From an uncultured Rhizobiaceae group bacterium (GTDB lineage Bacteria; Pseudomonadota; Alphaproteobacteria; Rhizobiales; Rhizobiaceae): 64,000 nucleotides of DNA. Location of the stretch: contig CALGMR010000013.1 in assembly GCA_937958815.1 (NCBI GenBank), forward strand, positions 124,001 to 188,000, written 5' to 3'. The notes beneath the pieces are model-generated. The model was not told the origin of the DNA. It made no database searches and saw nothing but the letters and a program-made list of their open reading frames with translations. Below, one piece after another: positions 10,305 through 26,132 of this stretch. The translations under genes and the position numbers were made by a program. Numbering within the stretch: position 1 is the first letter of the stretch; every line of letters begins with the position of its first letter.

Positions 10305-10820
10305 TCAGGCTCCCTTATCTGAAATGGTGGTTGCGTTTGCGCTTTCAGCGGAGTCATCAAGCAGGGCCAAAAACCCGTCCATGGCAACTTTTCCAAAAGC
10401 GTTGAGTTTGATGAACTTGCCCGTCACAGGATCGACGATAGAGAGTTTTCCACTCTTCGTTTTCACCAACCTGTAGGGTTGTCCCATTTCTTGTTTTTGT
10501 TGAATGCGCGTGTGCGACATGGCCCGCATGGATTGACGAATAAAAGCGCCTTCTCCGCGGCCATAGGTGGCCAAAGTTTTCTTGGTCACGGCATCGCGCA
10601 CGATAACCTTGCCACTGGCACCATCGCGAAACAAAAGCGTGCGTTCCTGTTCGGGAACACCAATGCTGCGGGTTACTTTCCCGGCACCAGAAAATTGCGC
10701 ACCTGCCACAACGAACAGCGCCAGTGCAGCCACGCCAAGGGCGCCGAACAAAGGCACTTTGTGAATGCCCTCAATTTTATCTTGCCGGTCTTTGTCCGGT
10801 ATTTTTTCGTCAATGTTCAT
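10305..10820 (-). CDS. puhC: Photosynthetic complex assembly protein PuhC
   Basis: N-terminal TM followed by periplasmic domain; ...RTLLFRDGASGKVIVRDAVTKKTLATYGRGEGAFIRQSMRAM; gene order. Confidence 0.9.
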   Translation of the reverse strand: MNIDEKIPDKDRQDKIEGIHKVPLFGALGVAALALFVVAGAQFSGAGKVTRSIGVPEQERTLLFRDGASGKVIVRDAVTKKTLATYGRGEGAFIRQSMRAMSHTRIQQKQEMGQPYRLVKTKSGKLSIVDPVTGKFIKLNAFGKVAMDGFLALLDDSAESANATTISDKGA

Positions 10821-10847
10821 CTCGGGTCTCTCTCTCCCAAAATTGGT

Positions 10848-11549
10848 TTAGGCAGTTTTTGCGTTTGCTCTACCCATATTGATCCCGCCAACACTGGTTG
10901 TGGCAGGGCGTTTCGTTTTGGTTTGATCTGGAGCGCTGGACACAACATTTTTTGGTGCCTGTTTGTGGGCTGCGCTTAATTCTGTGGCCAGAAGTGTTGC
11001 AACCGCTTCGACATCAGCAATTGCGCGCAATGAAGGTTGTGGTTTGGCCACTTTCCAGCCACGCACATGAGGCCAAAGAACGAGCCACGAAATTTTTGTG
11101 TGTTCTTTCAACGAAAACACCACGCTTCCCTTGGTGTCGTCCAAACGCTTCACGTCAGCAGATGTGATTTGACTGAATGGAAACTGGAATGTGATGGGCA
11201 GTGCGATTCCAAAGCGCATCACCACACGTTTGTTGGTGATCGTATAAATTGTGGTGCGCTCAATCATTGCAGCAATGCCAAACAGGATCAGCAAAGCCAG
11301 TGCGCCCAGCAAAACTGTGCCGCCCACGGAAAATGCAAGCTCCGAAAGTGTCTTTCGATCAGAAATGCCGGATGCCAACTTCCATGCCGTGAGCACGAAA
11401 AAATAGATGCCAATTTTGTGGCTGTGCAATGCATCGCGCAGGATAGCGGTGCGTTCTGGCTTGCCCTGCCATAGGATGTTCTCACCCTCCGGCAAATGTG
11501 CCGGAAGGCCTGGGATTGGCTCTTTATGAAAATCGTCGTGTTGGGTCAC
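10848..11549 (-). CDS. puhB: Photosynthetic complex assembly protein PuhB
   Basis: MTQHDDFHKEPIPGLPAHLPEGENILWQGKPERTAILRDALHSHKIGIYF...; PH-domain-like membrane protein; gene order. Confidence 0.92.
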   Translation of the reverse strand: MTQHDDFHKEPIPGLPAHLPEGENILWQGKPERTAILRDALHSHKIGIYFFVLTAWKLASGISDRKTLSELAFSVGGTVLLGALALLILFGIAAMIERTTIYTITNKRVVMRFGIALPITFQFPFSQITSADVKRLDDTKGSVVFSLKEHTKISWLVLWPHVRGWKVAKPQPSLRAIADVEAVATLLATELSAAHKQAPKNVVSSAPDQTKTKRPATTSVGGINMGRANAKTA

Positions 11550-12331
11550 AGAATTGGCTCCGCACGACCGGGCAGGGCATAAAGACCACCGCCACCGAAA
11601 TAGCCCATGATTTTTTCTTCTTCCAACATGGTGATTTGATCAGCCAGCTTGGTTTTCGGAATGTCATTGAACTGAGCAGCAGTCAGATTGTGGACGTAAT
11701 ATTCGCGTGGCCCACCGCCAAGAATGCCGCCTTTTTCGCGTTGAACTGCAAAGTGCAAAGGAATGAGGCGTGTTTTTCTACCCAATTTGATCTCAAGAAA
11801 ACGGATGTAGTTTTCTGTCTGATCCACCCAAACATCGCAGATTTCGCCAGCAAGCTGGCCATCAGCGCCGATGACTGGAAGGCCACGGGGATCAGTGTCC
11901 TGTTTGGCAATCGAGAAGTCTGTTGCAACTTTCAAGGGCTGGATCTTCGGCGTGCCGTGCGGTGTCATATCAGGATGATCTGGACGTTCAGCCCACGCTG
12001 CTGGGCCCACGCCATCAATCATGGGATTGCCAGTCGGTACGAGCGGAGAACCAGATGTGCGAGAAGAGCGAACCGCTTTGATTGGCCGCGTGTCGCGGTT
12101 TTCGGGGTTTGGATAGGTGCGTTCGCCCATGCCGTGTGGCAACTTGAAGGTTTTAGGGCTTGGTAGTTGCAGCCATGCATCCTTGGTGTACTTACCCGTG
12201 ACATCGTTTTCGAGAGGATAGCCTTCACGACGGCTTTCCGCTTGCAGATACCAAATCAGGCCCGCAAAGAATATCCAAAATGCGTAAAGCACGACTTGTG
12301 CCACATCGATATTGCCAACAATTTCAACCAT
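11546..12331 (-). CDS. puhA: Photosynthetic reaction centre H subunit
   Basis: MVEIVGNIDVAQVVLYAFWIFFAGLIWYLQAESRREGYPLE; canonical PuhA. Confidence 0.97.
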   Translation of the reverse strand: MVEIVGNIDVAQVVLYAFWIFFAGLIWYLQAESRREGYPLENDVTGKYTKDAWLQLPSPKTFKLPHGMGERTYPNPENRDTRPIKAVRSSRTSGSPLVPTGNPMIDGVGPAAWAERPDHPDMTPHGTPKIQPLKVATDFSIAKQDTDPRGLPVIGADGQLAGEICDVWVDQTENYIRFLEIKLGRKTRLIPLHFAVQREKGGILGGGPREYYVHNLTAAQFNDIPKTKLADQITMLEEEKIMGYFGGGGLYALPGRAEPIL

Positions 12332-12346
12332 AGTCTTTCTCCGTTG

Positions 12347-13780
12347 TCAGCCGGGCAAATCTGCCAGACCTATCTTTCCAATATTTTCAGGTTCGCTCGG
12401 GGCTATTGTCCGCACGAGCGGGCCAATTGCCACGAGGCTTGCAAATAAAAATCCAATTTCCAGGTGGTAGACGACGCTGTAACCAAGGGAAGGGTCCATC
12501 ATGGTTTTGCCCAACGCGCCTGTGTTGGCGAGATCGCCAGCAGCATCGCGGATAATCCCACCTGTGGCCAACCCAACGCCAACAGCTGATGCCTGCACAG
12601 CGCCCCAAGCGCCGAGCGCCAATCCAGAGCCGGACGTGTCCGCAAGCTGCATGCAGGCAATCATCGTTCCAACCGCAAACATGCCGCCGCCTGTTCCAAT
12701 CAACGTGGCGCCGATGCGGAACATGTTGGGAGAATCTAGCGGTGCTGCGAAAATGACAAAGCAAAATGCGACAACACCAATCAGGGTGCCGAGCGCCGCA
12801 ACGCGATGGGTGTCTGCGCCTTTGGCCAGCAAACGGCCTGCGATAGAAAAACCAACCAGTGTGCCAGCCGCAAACAATGCTGTGAGCAAGGTCGTTTGGC
12901 TAACCGACAGGCCGAGGACTTCACCGCCATAGGGTTCGAGCAAGACGTCTTGCATCGAAAACCCGACGGTGCCGAGACCAACGGCAACCAGAATGCGAAG
13001 GCTGCGTTTGTCTTGTCGGAAAGTCGCCCAGGCTTGCGAAAACGCTTGGCTTTCAATTTTTGGGTCTGTTTGTTTTGGTCGCCGCGCTTCCTGTTTCCAC
13101 AACGCGACCACATTCAAAATCATGGTCGCAGCTGCGGCCCCTTGCACCACTTGAATGAGGCGTTTGGGTGAAAAGTCTTCAAGAAAATAAGCGAAGATGA
13201 TGGCGCTGAAGAACATGCCGACCAAAAGCATTACGTAAACAAGTGCCACCACTCTAGGGCGCGTATCTTCTGGTGCCAAATCCGTAGCCAAGGCCAGGCC
13301 AGCGGTTTGCACCATGTGAATGCCAATACCTGTGATGAGAAACGCAAGTGCTGCTGCAACAGGCCCAGCCCAAGTTGGGCCAAGCGTCTGAGACTGCAGG
13401 AGCAGCAAAGCGAATGGCATAATGGCCAAGCCACCAAACTGCGTGAGCGACCCAAACCAGATGTAAGGAACGCGCCGCCATCCGAGCAACGATTTATGCG
13501 TGTCTGATTTATAGCCTATTAACGCCCTCGCAGGGGCAAACAGGAATGGCAAAGACACCATAATGGCAACCAGCGTGGTTGGAACACCCAGTTCCAAAAT
13601 CATCACGCGGTTCAGTGTTCCGGTCAGTAAAACGGCAGCCATGCCAACGGCGACCTGGAATAAAGACAAACGAAGCAAACGACCCAGAGGCAGGGTCTCA
13701 CTTGCAGCATCAGCAAAGGGTAGGAACTTGGTTCCTACCTTCTGCCAAAATTCTACAAATGTTTGCGGTTTGCGGTTCAC
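12347..13780 (-). CDS. lhaA: LhaA/PucC-family light-harvesting assembly transporter-like protein
   Basis: 477 aa, 12-TM BCD/PucC MFS type; located between bchM and puhA. Confidence 0.92.
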   Translation of the reverse strand: MNRKPQTFVEFWQKVGTKFLPFADAASETLPLGRLLRLSLFQVAVGMAAVLLTGTLNRVMILELGVPTTLVAIMVSLPFLFAPARALIGYKSDTHKSLLGWRRVPYIWFGSLTQFGGLAIMPFALLLLQSQTLGPTWAGPVAAALAFLITGIGIHMVQTAGLALATDLAPEDTRPRVVALVYVMLLVGMFFSAIIFAYFLEDFSPKRLIQVVQGAAAATMILNVVALWKQEARRPKQTDPKIESQAFSQAWATFRQDKRSLRILVAVGLGTVGFSMQDVLLEPYGGEVLGLSVSQTTLLTALFAAGTLVGFSIAGRLLAKGADTHRVAALGTLIGVVAFCFVIFAAPLDSPNMFRIGATLIGTGGGMFAVGTMIACMQLADTSGSGLALGAWGAVQASAVGVGLATGGIIRDAAGDLANTGALGKTMMDPSLGYSVVYHLEIGFLFASLVAIGPLVRTIAPSEPENIGKIGLADLPG

Positions 13781-14481
13781 TTGTTCACGAGCTCCATTGC
13801 ACTTGATTTGTAAAAAGCGGTTGAAGTTCGGCGGGTGCGTTTGACATGAAACCCGGACTTATCGACATGACTTTTTGCAATTGCGGCGATCAGTTTGGAT
13901 TCTGCTACAGGTTCGATGGCTGGCGAGCGGTCGTTTTTTGGAAAGAACTTGCCTGCCGTTTTCATGGCGCGCAGCATCGGCGTGCTGGGTGCGAATGTGA
14001 ACAGGATGCTCTTGCGTGTGCGCGGTGCAATACCCTCTAAAAGTGAAATAATGGAAGGAAGCGGGTAGTGGATGAATGAATCCATCGCGACCACATAGTC
14101 AAAACAGCCAAGTTCCTCTGCGGACATATCGCCCGACATATATTTGATGCTTCCGGCACGCAAATCGTCTGGTTTTCGTGCTTCTGCTTCTTCGATCAGC
14201 GTTGGTGAAATGTCGATGGCGGTGACGTTGGCACCACGCTTGGCGGCTTCCACAGACAGCATTCCCGTTCCGCAACCTGCGTCCAGCAAGCTCATGCCTG
14301 TGAGGTCTTCGGGCAACCAGTCCAGCAAAGTGTTGCGCATGTCTTCACGGCCAGCACGCACTGTTTCGCGGATGCGCGAGACGGGCGAATTCGAAGTGAG
14401 TGTGACCCACTTGTCAGCAGCGGTCTTGTTGAAATAGGTTTTCAACTCTCCGCGACGGGTTTCGAATGTGACGTTGGCCAT
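13777..14481 (-). CDS. bchM: Mg-protoporphyrin IX O-methyltransferase
   Basis: MANVTFETRRGELKTYFNKTAADKWVTLTS...SLLDAGCGTGMLSVEAAKRG; SAM motif; order. Confidence 0.95.
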   Translation of the reverse strand: MANVTFETRRGELKTYFNKTAADKWVTLTSNSPVSRIRETVRAGREDMRNTLLDWLPEDLTGMSLLDAGCGTGMLSVEAAKRGANVTAIDISPTLIEEAEARKPDDLRAGSIKYMSGDMSAEELGCFDYVVAMDSFIHYPLPSIISLLEGIAPRTRKSILFTFAPSTPMLRAMKTAGKFFPKNDRSPAIEPVAESKLIAAIAKSHVDKSGFHVKRTRRTSTAFYKSSAMELVNK

Positions 14482-14492
14482 GGGTGTCTCTC

Positions 14493-19154
<4,662 letters not shown>

Positions 19155-19183
<29 letters not shown>

Positions 19184-20708
19184 AAAGCGTCTCCATTGTG
19201 ATTTCAGCCAGACCTTGTTCGCCTGCAAATTTTTCGGTGTTTCTGCGCGCCTTGCCGCGCACGAAGAACGGTATTTTCTTCAGTTCCTTTTCAGCTTCCA
19301 ATGTCCAGGAGAGCGGGTCGTTTGATGTGGTTTCTTGCTGTTCGTCTTTTGCTTCTGCAGAGACAGTCTTGCTGGAACCATGGCCGAGATGGCTTGGTCC
19401 AGCGGCATCATTGAATTCGAAGTCATCGCGGAACATGTGCAAAAGATGCTCTTCCAAGCCCATTGTCAGTGGATGGACGAGCGTGTCGAACAAGACGTTG
19501 GCGCCTTCAAATCCCATTTGGGGCGAATAACGCGCTGGAAAGTCCTGAACATGAACGGGTGCGGAAATCACGGCGCAAGGCAGGCCAAGGCGCTTGGCAA
19601 TATGACGCTCCATCTGGCTGCCCAGAACCAGTTCCGGTTGCAGGTTTTGCACCTGCTCTTCGACTTCCAGATAATCGTCCGTAATCAGGGCTTCGACGCC
19701 ATAGAGTTCGGCGGCTTCACGAACATCGCGGGCGAGTTCGCGTGAATAGGTGCCCATGCCCACAACCTGATAGCCCATTTCTTTTTGAGCCACGCGCGCC
19801 ATTGCAATCACATGGGTCGCATCGCCGAACAGGTAAACGCGCTTTCCTGTGAGGTATGTCGAATCGATCGAGCGCGAATACCATGGCAAGCGCACTTCGT
19901 TTTCTTCGATCAGCGCCTCACATTCGTCTTGCGGAATTTCTGCGAGCTCTGCCAATTCACGCATGAAATCTATGGTGGCGTTGACACCGATTGGGACGGT
20001 TTTTGTGTGCGGCTGGCGGAACTGGCGTTTTAGCCAGGTGCACGTGGTGAGCCCGGTCTCCGGATAAAGGCACACGTTAAAATCGGCCTGTTTCAAACGC
20101 AGAATGTCGTGAACGCTGGCATCGAGAGGTGCGACCACATTGACGTGGATGCCCATGGATTCAATCAGGCCAACGATCTCTTTCACATCATCACGGTGGC
20201 GAAAGCCAAGGGCTGTTGGGCCAATGATATTGCAAGATTTGTAGTCAGCTTCGATTTTGTCGGGCCCTTGAGGGGCGATGGTGCGCACCACTTGATAAAG
20301 TGTTTCAGCCGCGCCCCAGTTTTCTTTCTTGGAATAGGATGGCAATTCCAGTGGAATGACAGGGATCGGAAGCCCCATTGTTTTGGACAGGCCGCCCGGG
20401 TCATCCTGAATGAGTTCGCCTGTGCAACTTGCGCCCACAATCATGGCTGCGGGTTGAAACCGTTCTTGCGCATCACGTGCTGCATCCATGAACAATTGGC
20501 TGGTGTCGCCGCCAAGATCACGGGCTTGAAATGTTGTGTAGGTGACGGGTGGGCGTTTTTTGCGACGCTCAATCATCGTGAACAACAGGTCGGCGTAAGT
20601 GTCGCCCTGTGGTGCATGAAGAACGTAGTGAAGGTCCGTCATTGCGGTTGCAATACGCATTGCGCCCACATGGGGTGGGCCTTCATATGTCCATACGGTC
20701 AGCTGCAT
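19155..20708 (-). CDS. bchB: Light-independent protochlorophyllide reductase subunit B
   Basis: [49 protein letters not shown]; canonical BchB. Confidence 0.97.
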
Positions 20709-20710
20709 CT

Positions 20711-22527
<1,817 letters not shown>

Positions 22528-22569
22528 GACATCTCTCCCAAAAATGGGCCCTGACAGGCCTTTTGTGCG

Positions 22570-22587
22570 TGTCTATTATTTTGGACA
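22570..22587. promoter_or_regulatory. Putative PpsR/CrtJ operator upstream of bchF
   Basis: TGTCTATTATTTTGGACA matches TGT-N12-ACA exactly; 43 bp upstream of bchF start. Confidence 0.85.
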
Positions 22588-22617
22588 CATGGGAAGTTAA
22601 GTCTGCTTTACATAATC

Positions 22618-22635
22618 TGTCAAGAAAACTTGACG
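22618..22635. promoter_or_regulatory. Second, imperfect PpsR/CrtJ operator in bchF-ppaA intergenic region
   Basis: TGTCAAGAAAACTTGACG (one mismatch to TGT-N12-ACA), 48 bp from the perfect site. Confidence 0.65.
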
Positions 22636-22742
22636 TAAATCGACTTAGACATCAGTGTGAAGAAAGACGAGCAGCAAAAGACAGAAGAATATGAAGATGG
22701 ATAGAGGCGTCTGGGGTGGATGCTGAAGGAGGATCCATAGAG

Positions 22743-23540
22743 ATGGACGATCATAGACGGAGCAGCAGACAGGCAATCGACGAGATGCTTCGTGACAGAA
22801 TTATTCCCAGACTTGTTGAAGACAGCTCTGAAATAGAGTTCTCTAAGGCGAAAGCTGGGAGAGAGCCTGAATTGAATACTGGATTGGACACACAACAGAT
22901 TGAAAATCTGGCTGACAACCTTGTTGAGGGCAATGAGGTTGAGGTTGGCGCCTTGTTTGAATCAATGTTCGAACAGGGTCACACAGTGTCTGATCTGTTC
23001 CTTGAATTGTTGTCGCCCACAGCTGTCGAGTTGGGAGCGCGGTGGAAGCAAGATTTGTGTTCTTTTGCTGATGTGACAATGGGCATGTCAGTCTTGCATT
23101 CCGTGCTGCGCAACAACTCCAAACGGTTGGCAATGGAATTGGCCTCCGATGTTGCTGGCCAGTCGATTCTTGTGACACCCATGCCAGGTCAAACCCATGT
23201 GTTTGGAGCCTCTGTTGTTGAAGAGTTTTTCCGTGCTGCAAATTGGGATGTCCATTCAGGTTTGAATTGCAGCGAAGACGAGTTGCTTTCAATACTCGCT
23301 AACGAACACTTTACCTTGGTGGGGTTGTCAGTGGCTCATAACGGTCTAATTGAGTCATGTAAGGACTTTATTTCTAAAATACGTAACGTGTCTCTTAATC
23401 AAGAAATTGGAATTATGGTGGGTGGCCCCGTGTTTGTTCTTGACCCATTGCAAGTAGAAGCTGTAGGGGCAGACGTGACAGCGTCCGATGCGCGGCAAGC
23501 TCTTGAAACAGCAAGGCTAATTAACGGCAAAGTCGGATGA
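22743..23540 (+). CDS. ppaA: Cobalamin-binding-domain photosynthesis regulator (PpaA/AerR-like)
   Basis: B12-binding-type domain: ...AVELGARWKQDLCSFADVTMGMSVLHSVLR...ILVTPMPGQTHVFGASVVEEFFRAANWDV; immediately upstream of ppsR. Confidence 0.85.
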   Translation: MDDHRRSSRQAIDEMLRDRIIPRLVEDSSEIEFSKAKAGREPELNTGLDTQQIENLADNLVEGNEVEVGALFESMFEQGHTVSDLFLELLSPTAVELGARWKQDLCSFADVTMGMSVLHSVLRNNSKRLAMELASDVAGQSILVTPMPGQTHVFGASVVEEFFRAANWDVHSGLNCSEDELLSILANEHFTLVGLSVAHNGLIESCKDFISKIRNVSLNQEIGIMVGGPVFVLDPLQVEAVGADVTASDARQALETARLINGKVG

Positions 23541-23695
23541 GGTTTCGGAGGGTAACAGCTCCGTTTTATCGTGTTGAATGTTTGAGATGTGGGTGTTTAC
23601 TCGATCTTACTTTCGCAAAGCCCACGAGATTTCCGATCTAGTCATAAATCGAACTGGTGCCCATTTTGATTGGGACACAGTGAAGGAAAAAACAG

Positions 23696-25108
23696 TTGGA
23701 CGAACTCGTTAGACAGTCTTCGACTATGAGCTTTTCTCATGCTGCAGATCATTTTGATGGTCTCGCTCCTGAGCGAACTGCTGAAATCTTTGGACATGCG
23801 GCCGATATAACGCTCGTTGTCGACAGTGATGGTGTCATTCAAGACGCTGCCTTCGCGATGACCGACTTGTTCAGCGCGGGTGGAAGCGATTGGCGCGGTA
23901 AAAAGTGGGAAGATACCGTAACCATTGAATGCCAGTCCAAAGTGGTTGAAATACTGCGCGAAGCACAGGCAGGGCGTACCATTCGTTCCCGAGAAATCAA
24001 TCATTTCATGCCGCAGGGTGATGATGTGCCAATCCGTTATTCGGCAGTGCGCCTCGACCAGAATGGGAGCGTGATTGTATTTGGGCGGGACATTTCCCGT
24101 GTGGCGACCCTCCAGCAAAAGCTGATGAATTCACAATTGTCGATCGAGCGTGAGTTTGCTCGGTTGCGCAGTGATGAAATGCGTTACCGCATGATGTTCC
24201 AACTGGGCAGTGTTCCGCAGGTTGTCATTGACACCAGCTCACTGCGCGTTTGCGACATTAATCCCGCAGCTCTTCGCCTTTTGGGAATGGAACCGCGTCA
24301 AGTTGAGAACGCGAAAGTTGCGCAACTGTTTGACAGCAACGACAAGGAAGCTCTTGAAAAACTTCTTGTTGCAGCCATCAACCATGGTGCCGAAGAAGAA
24401 GTGAACATCGCCCTGCGCGGTGGCGAAGTGATTACGATTGGCGCAACGCTGTTCCGGCAAGAGCGTCGTGGTTATCTTGTTCTCAATCTGTCTTCCAATT
24501 CGGGCAATGTCGTCCCTCTGACTTACGCAGTTGAGCGAAGAATACTCGATTTGATTGAGCAAATGCCCGACGCATTTGTTGTGACCAATGCGGACCGCCG
24601 AGTTTTGGCAACCAACAACGCATTGATCGATCTGTTGAACCTAGTCAGCCTAAAAGATGCTGAGGGTCAACTCTTCGATTCTTGGTTTGAACGCGCTGGT
24701 GTCGATTGCAACGTGCTTTTGGCCAATGTGAAAGAGCATGGAGTTGTGCGCCGCTTTGCTACCGTGTTGCGTGGTGGTTATGGCCGCTCTGAAAGCGTGG
24801 AAATTGCTGCAACTAAAATCGAAAGTGGCGGTGAAACGTTGTATGGATTTCTAATCCGTGCTGTTTCGGCCCCCTTGGGAATCAGTGATCTGGAAACAGA
24901 ACTTGTCCCGCGTTCCAATGAGCAGATCACAAGTTTGGTCGGCCATATGCCATTGAAAGACATTGTGCGTGAAACCACGTCGATGATCGAACAATTGTGT
25001 ATTGAATCTGCTTTGGAATTGACGGGTGGCAACCGTGTGTCCGCAGCAAAAATGCTGGGGCTGAGCCGTCAAAGCTTGTACGCAAAGCTGACCAAAGAGC
25101 AAGACTGA
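23696..25108 (+). CDS. ppsR: Transcriptional regulator PpsR/CrtJ (PAS domains plus Fis-type HTH)
   Basis: 470 aa; C-terminus ALELTGGNRVSAAKMLGLSRQSLYAKLTKEQD; alternative start MSFSHAADHFDG at 23726. Confidence 0.93.
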   Translation: MDELVRQSSTMSFSHAADHFDGLAPERTAEIFGHAADITLVVDSDGVIQDAAFAMTDLFSAGGSDWRGKKWEDTVTIECQSKVVEILREAQAGRTIRSREINHFMPQGDDVPIRYSAVRLDQNGSVIVFGRDISRVATLQQKLMNSQLSIEREFARLRSDEMRYRMMFQLGSVPQVVIDTSSLRVCDINPAALRLLGMEPRQVENAKVAQLFDSNDKEALEKLLVAAINHGAEEEVNIALRGGEVITIGATLFRQERRGYLVLNLSSNSGNVVPLTYAVERRILDLIEQMPDAFVVTNADRRVLATNNALIDLLNLVSLKDAEGQLFDSWFERAGVDCNVLLANVKEHGVVRRFATVLRGGYGRSESVEIAATKIESGGETLYGFLIRAVSAPLGISDLETELVPRSNEQITSLVGHMPLKDIVRETTSMIEQLCIESALELTGGNRVSAAKMLGLSRQSLYAKLTKEQD

Positions 25109-25126
25109 TATCCAAATAATTGGACA
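25109..25126. promoter_or_regulatory. Imperfect PpsR/CrtJ operator upstream of bchG
   Basis: TATCCAAATAATTGGACA; one mismatch to TGT-N12-ACA; directly after ppsR stop codon. Confidence 0.6.
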
Positions 25127-25134
25127 CATTAATA

Positions 25135-25152
25135 TGTCCAATTAAATTGACA
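25135..25152. promoter_or_regulatory. Putative PpsR/CrtJ operator upstream of bchG
   Basis: TGTCCAATTAAATTGACA, exact TGT-N12-ACA. Confidence 0.82.
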
Positions 25153-25175
25153 TAACTCATTCGCACTCATAGTCT

Positions 25176-26132
25176 GTGCGGATGACATTTGCTTCCACAA
25201 CTGCTGTCAAAAATCAGGGCTTGGGCGTTAAGCGACCAAGCCTTGCGACCTGTTTGGAGCTTTTAAAACCGATAACGTGGTTTCCGCCCATGTGGGCGTT
25301 TATGTGTGGTGTTGTTTCCACCGGATTGGCATTTTCTGGAAATTGGCTGGTCATTTTGGCTGGCATCGTTTTGGCAGGTCCATTGGTGTGTGCCATGAGC
25401 CAAGCGATCAACGATTGGCATGACCGCCACGTGGATGCCATCAATGAACCGGATCGCCCAATCCCTTCCGGTCGCATGCCGGGGCGTTGGGGATTGTATA
25501 TCGCTGTTTTGTGGTCTGCCCTTTCCCTGGTCGTGGCAGTCTATCTCGGAACTTGGGTATTTGTTGCGACCGTTGTGGGGTTAACACTTGCTTGGGCTTA
25601 CAGCGCACCTCCTTTTCGTTTCAAACAAAATGGTTGGATGGGAAACACGATCTGCGCCATTTGTTATGAAGGTCTTGCATGGTTCACTGGAGCTGCGCTG
25701 TTGGTCGGCGGGTGGCCAGACTGGCGCATTGTGACATTGGCCGTTCTCTACAGTGCGGGCGCTCACGGCATCATGACATTGAACGATTTCAAGTCGATTT
25801 CCGGAGACCGGAAAATGGGTGTCAAAACCATTCCCGTTCTGCACGGAGCTGAAAATGCTGCACGAATTGCCAGCGTTGTTATGGTTGTGCCGCAAATCAT
25901 TGTCTGCGCGTTGCTTTACAGGTGGGGTCTCCCAACACACGCGGCCGTAATTGCAGTCCTGCTGATGGTGCAGATCGGCTTCATGTTCAAATATTTGCTG
26001 AATGGCATTTCAATCTTATTGAACCCACGCAAAAACGCGGCCTTCTACAACCTCTTTGGTGTGACACTGTACGTGGCTGGGATGTTGGTCAGTGCGTTTG
26101 GAATTGGATCAATTCTGGCAGGTGTATCGTGA
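25176..26132 (+). CDS. bchG: Bacteriochlorophyll synthase (chlorophyll a synthase family prenyltransferase)
   Basis: ...QAINDWHDRHVDAINEPDRPIPSGRMPGRWGLYIAVLW; UbiA-family BchG. ATG alternative at 25182. Confidence 0.96.
   Translation: MRMTFASTTAVKNQGLGVKRPSLATCLELLKPITWFPPMWAFMCGVVSTGLAFSGNWLVILAGIVLAGPLVCAMSQAINDWHDRHVDAINEPDRPIPSGRMPGRWGLYIAVLWSALSLVVAVYLGTWVFVATVVGLTLAWAYSAPPFRFKQNGWMGNTICAICYEGLAWFTGAALLVGGWPDWRIVTLAVLYSAGAHGIMTLNDFKSISGDRKMGVKTIPVLHGAENAARIASVVMVVPQIIVCALLYRWGLPTHAAVIAVLLMVQIGFMFKYLLNGISILLNPRKNAAFYNLFGVTLYVAGMLVSAFGIGSILAGVS

Noticed and set aside
11498-12166. 222-aa plus-strand ORF opposite puhA
   Set aside because: Antisense shadow of puhA; composition is low-plausibility (many Cys/His/Trp).
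23655-23690. Palindrome-like GTGCCCATTTTGATTGGGACAC upstream of ppsR as an autoregulatory PpsR box
   Set aside because: Spacing between TGT/GTG and ACA does not equal 12, so it does not fit the operator rule used for the other sites.
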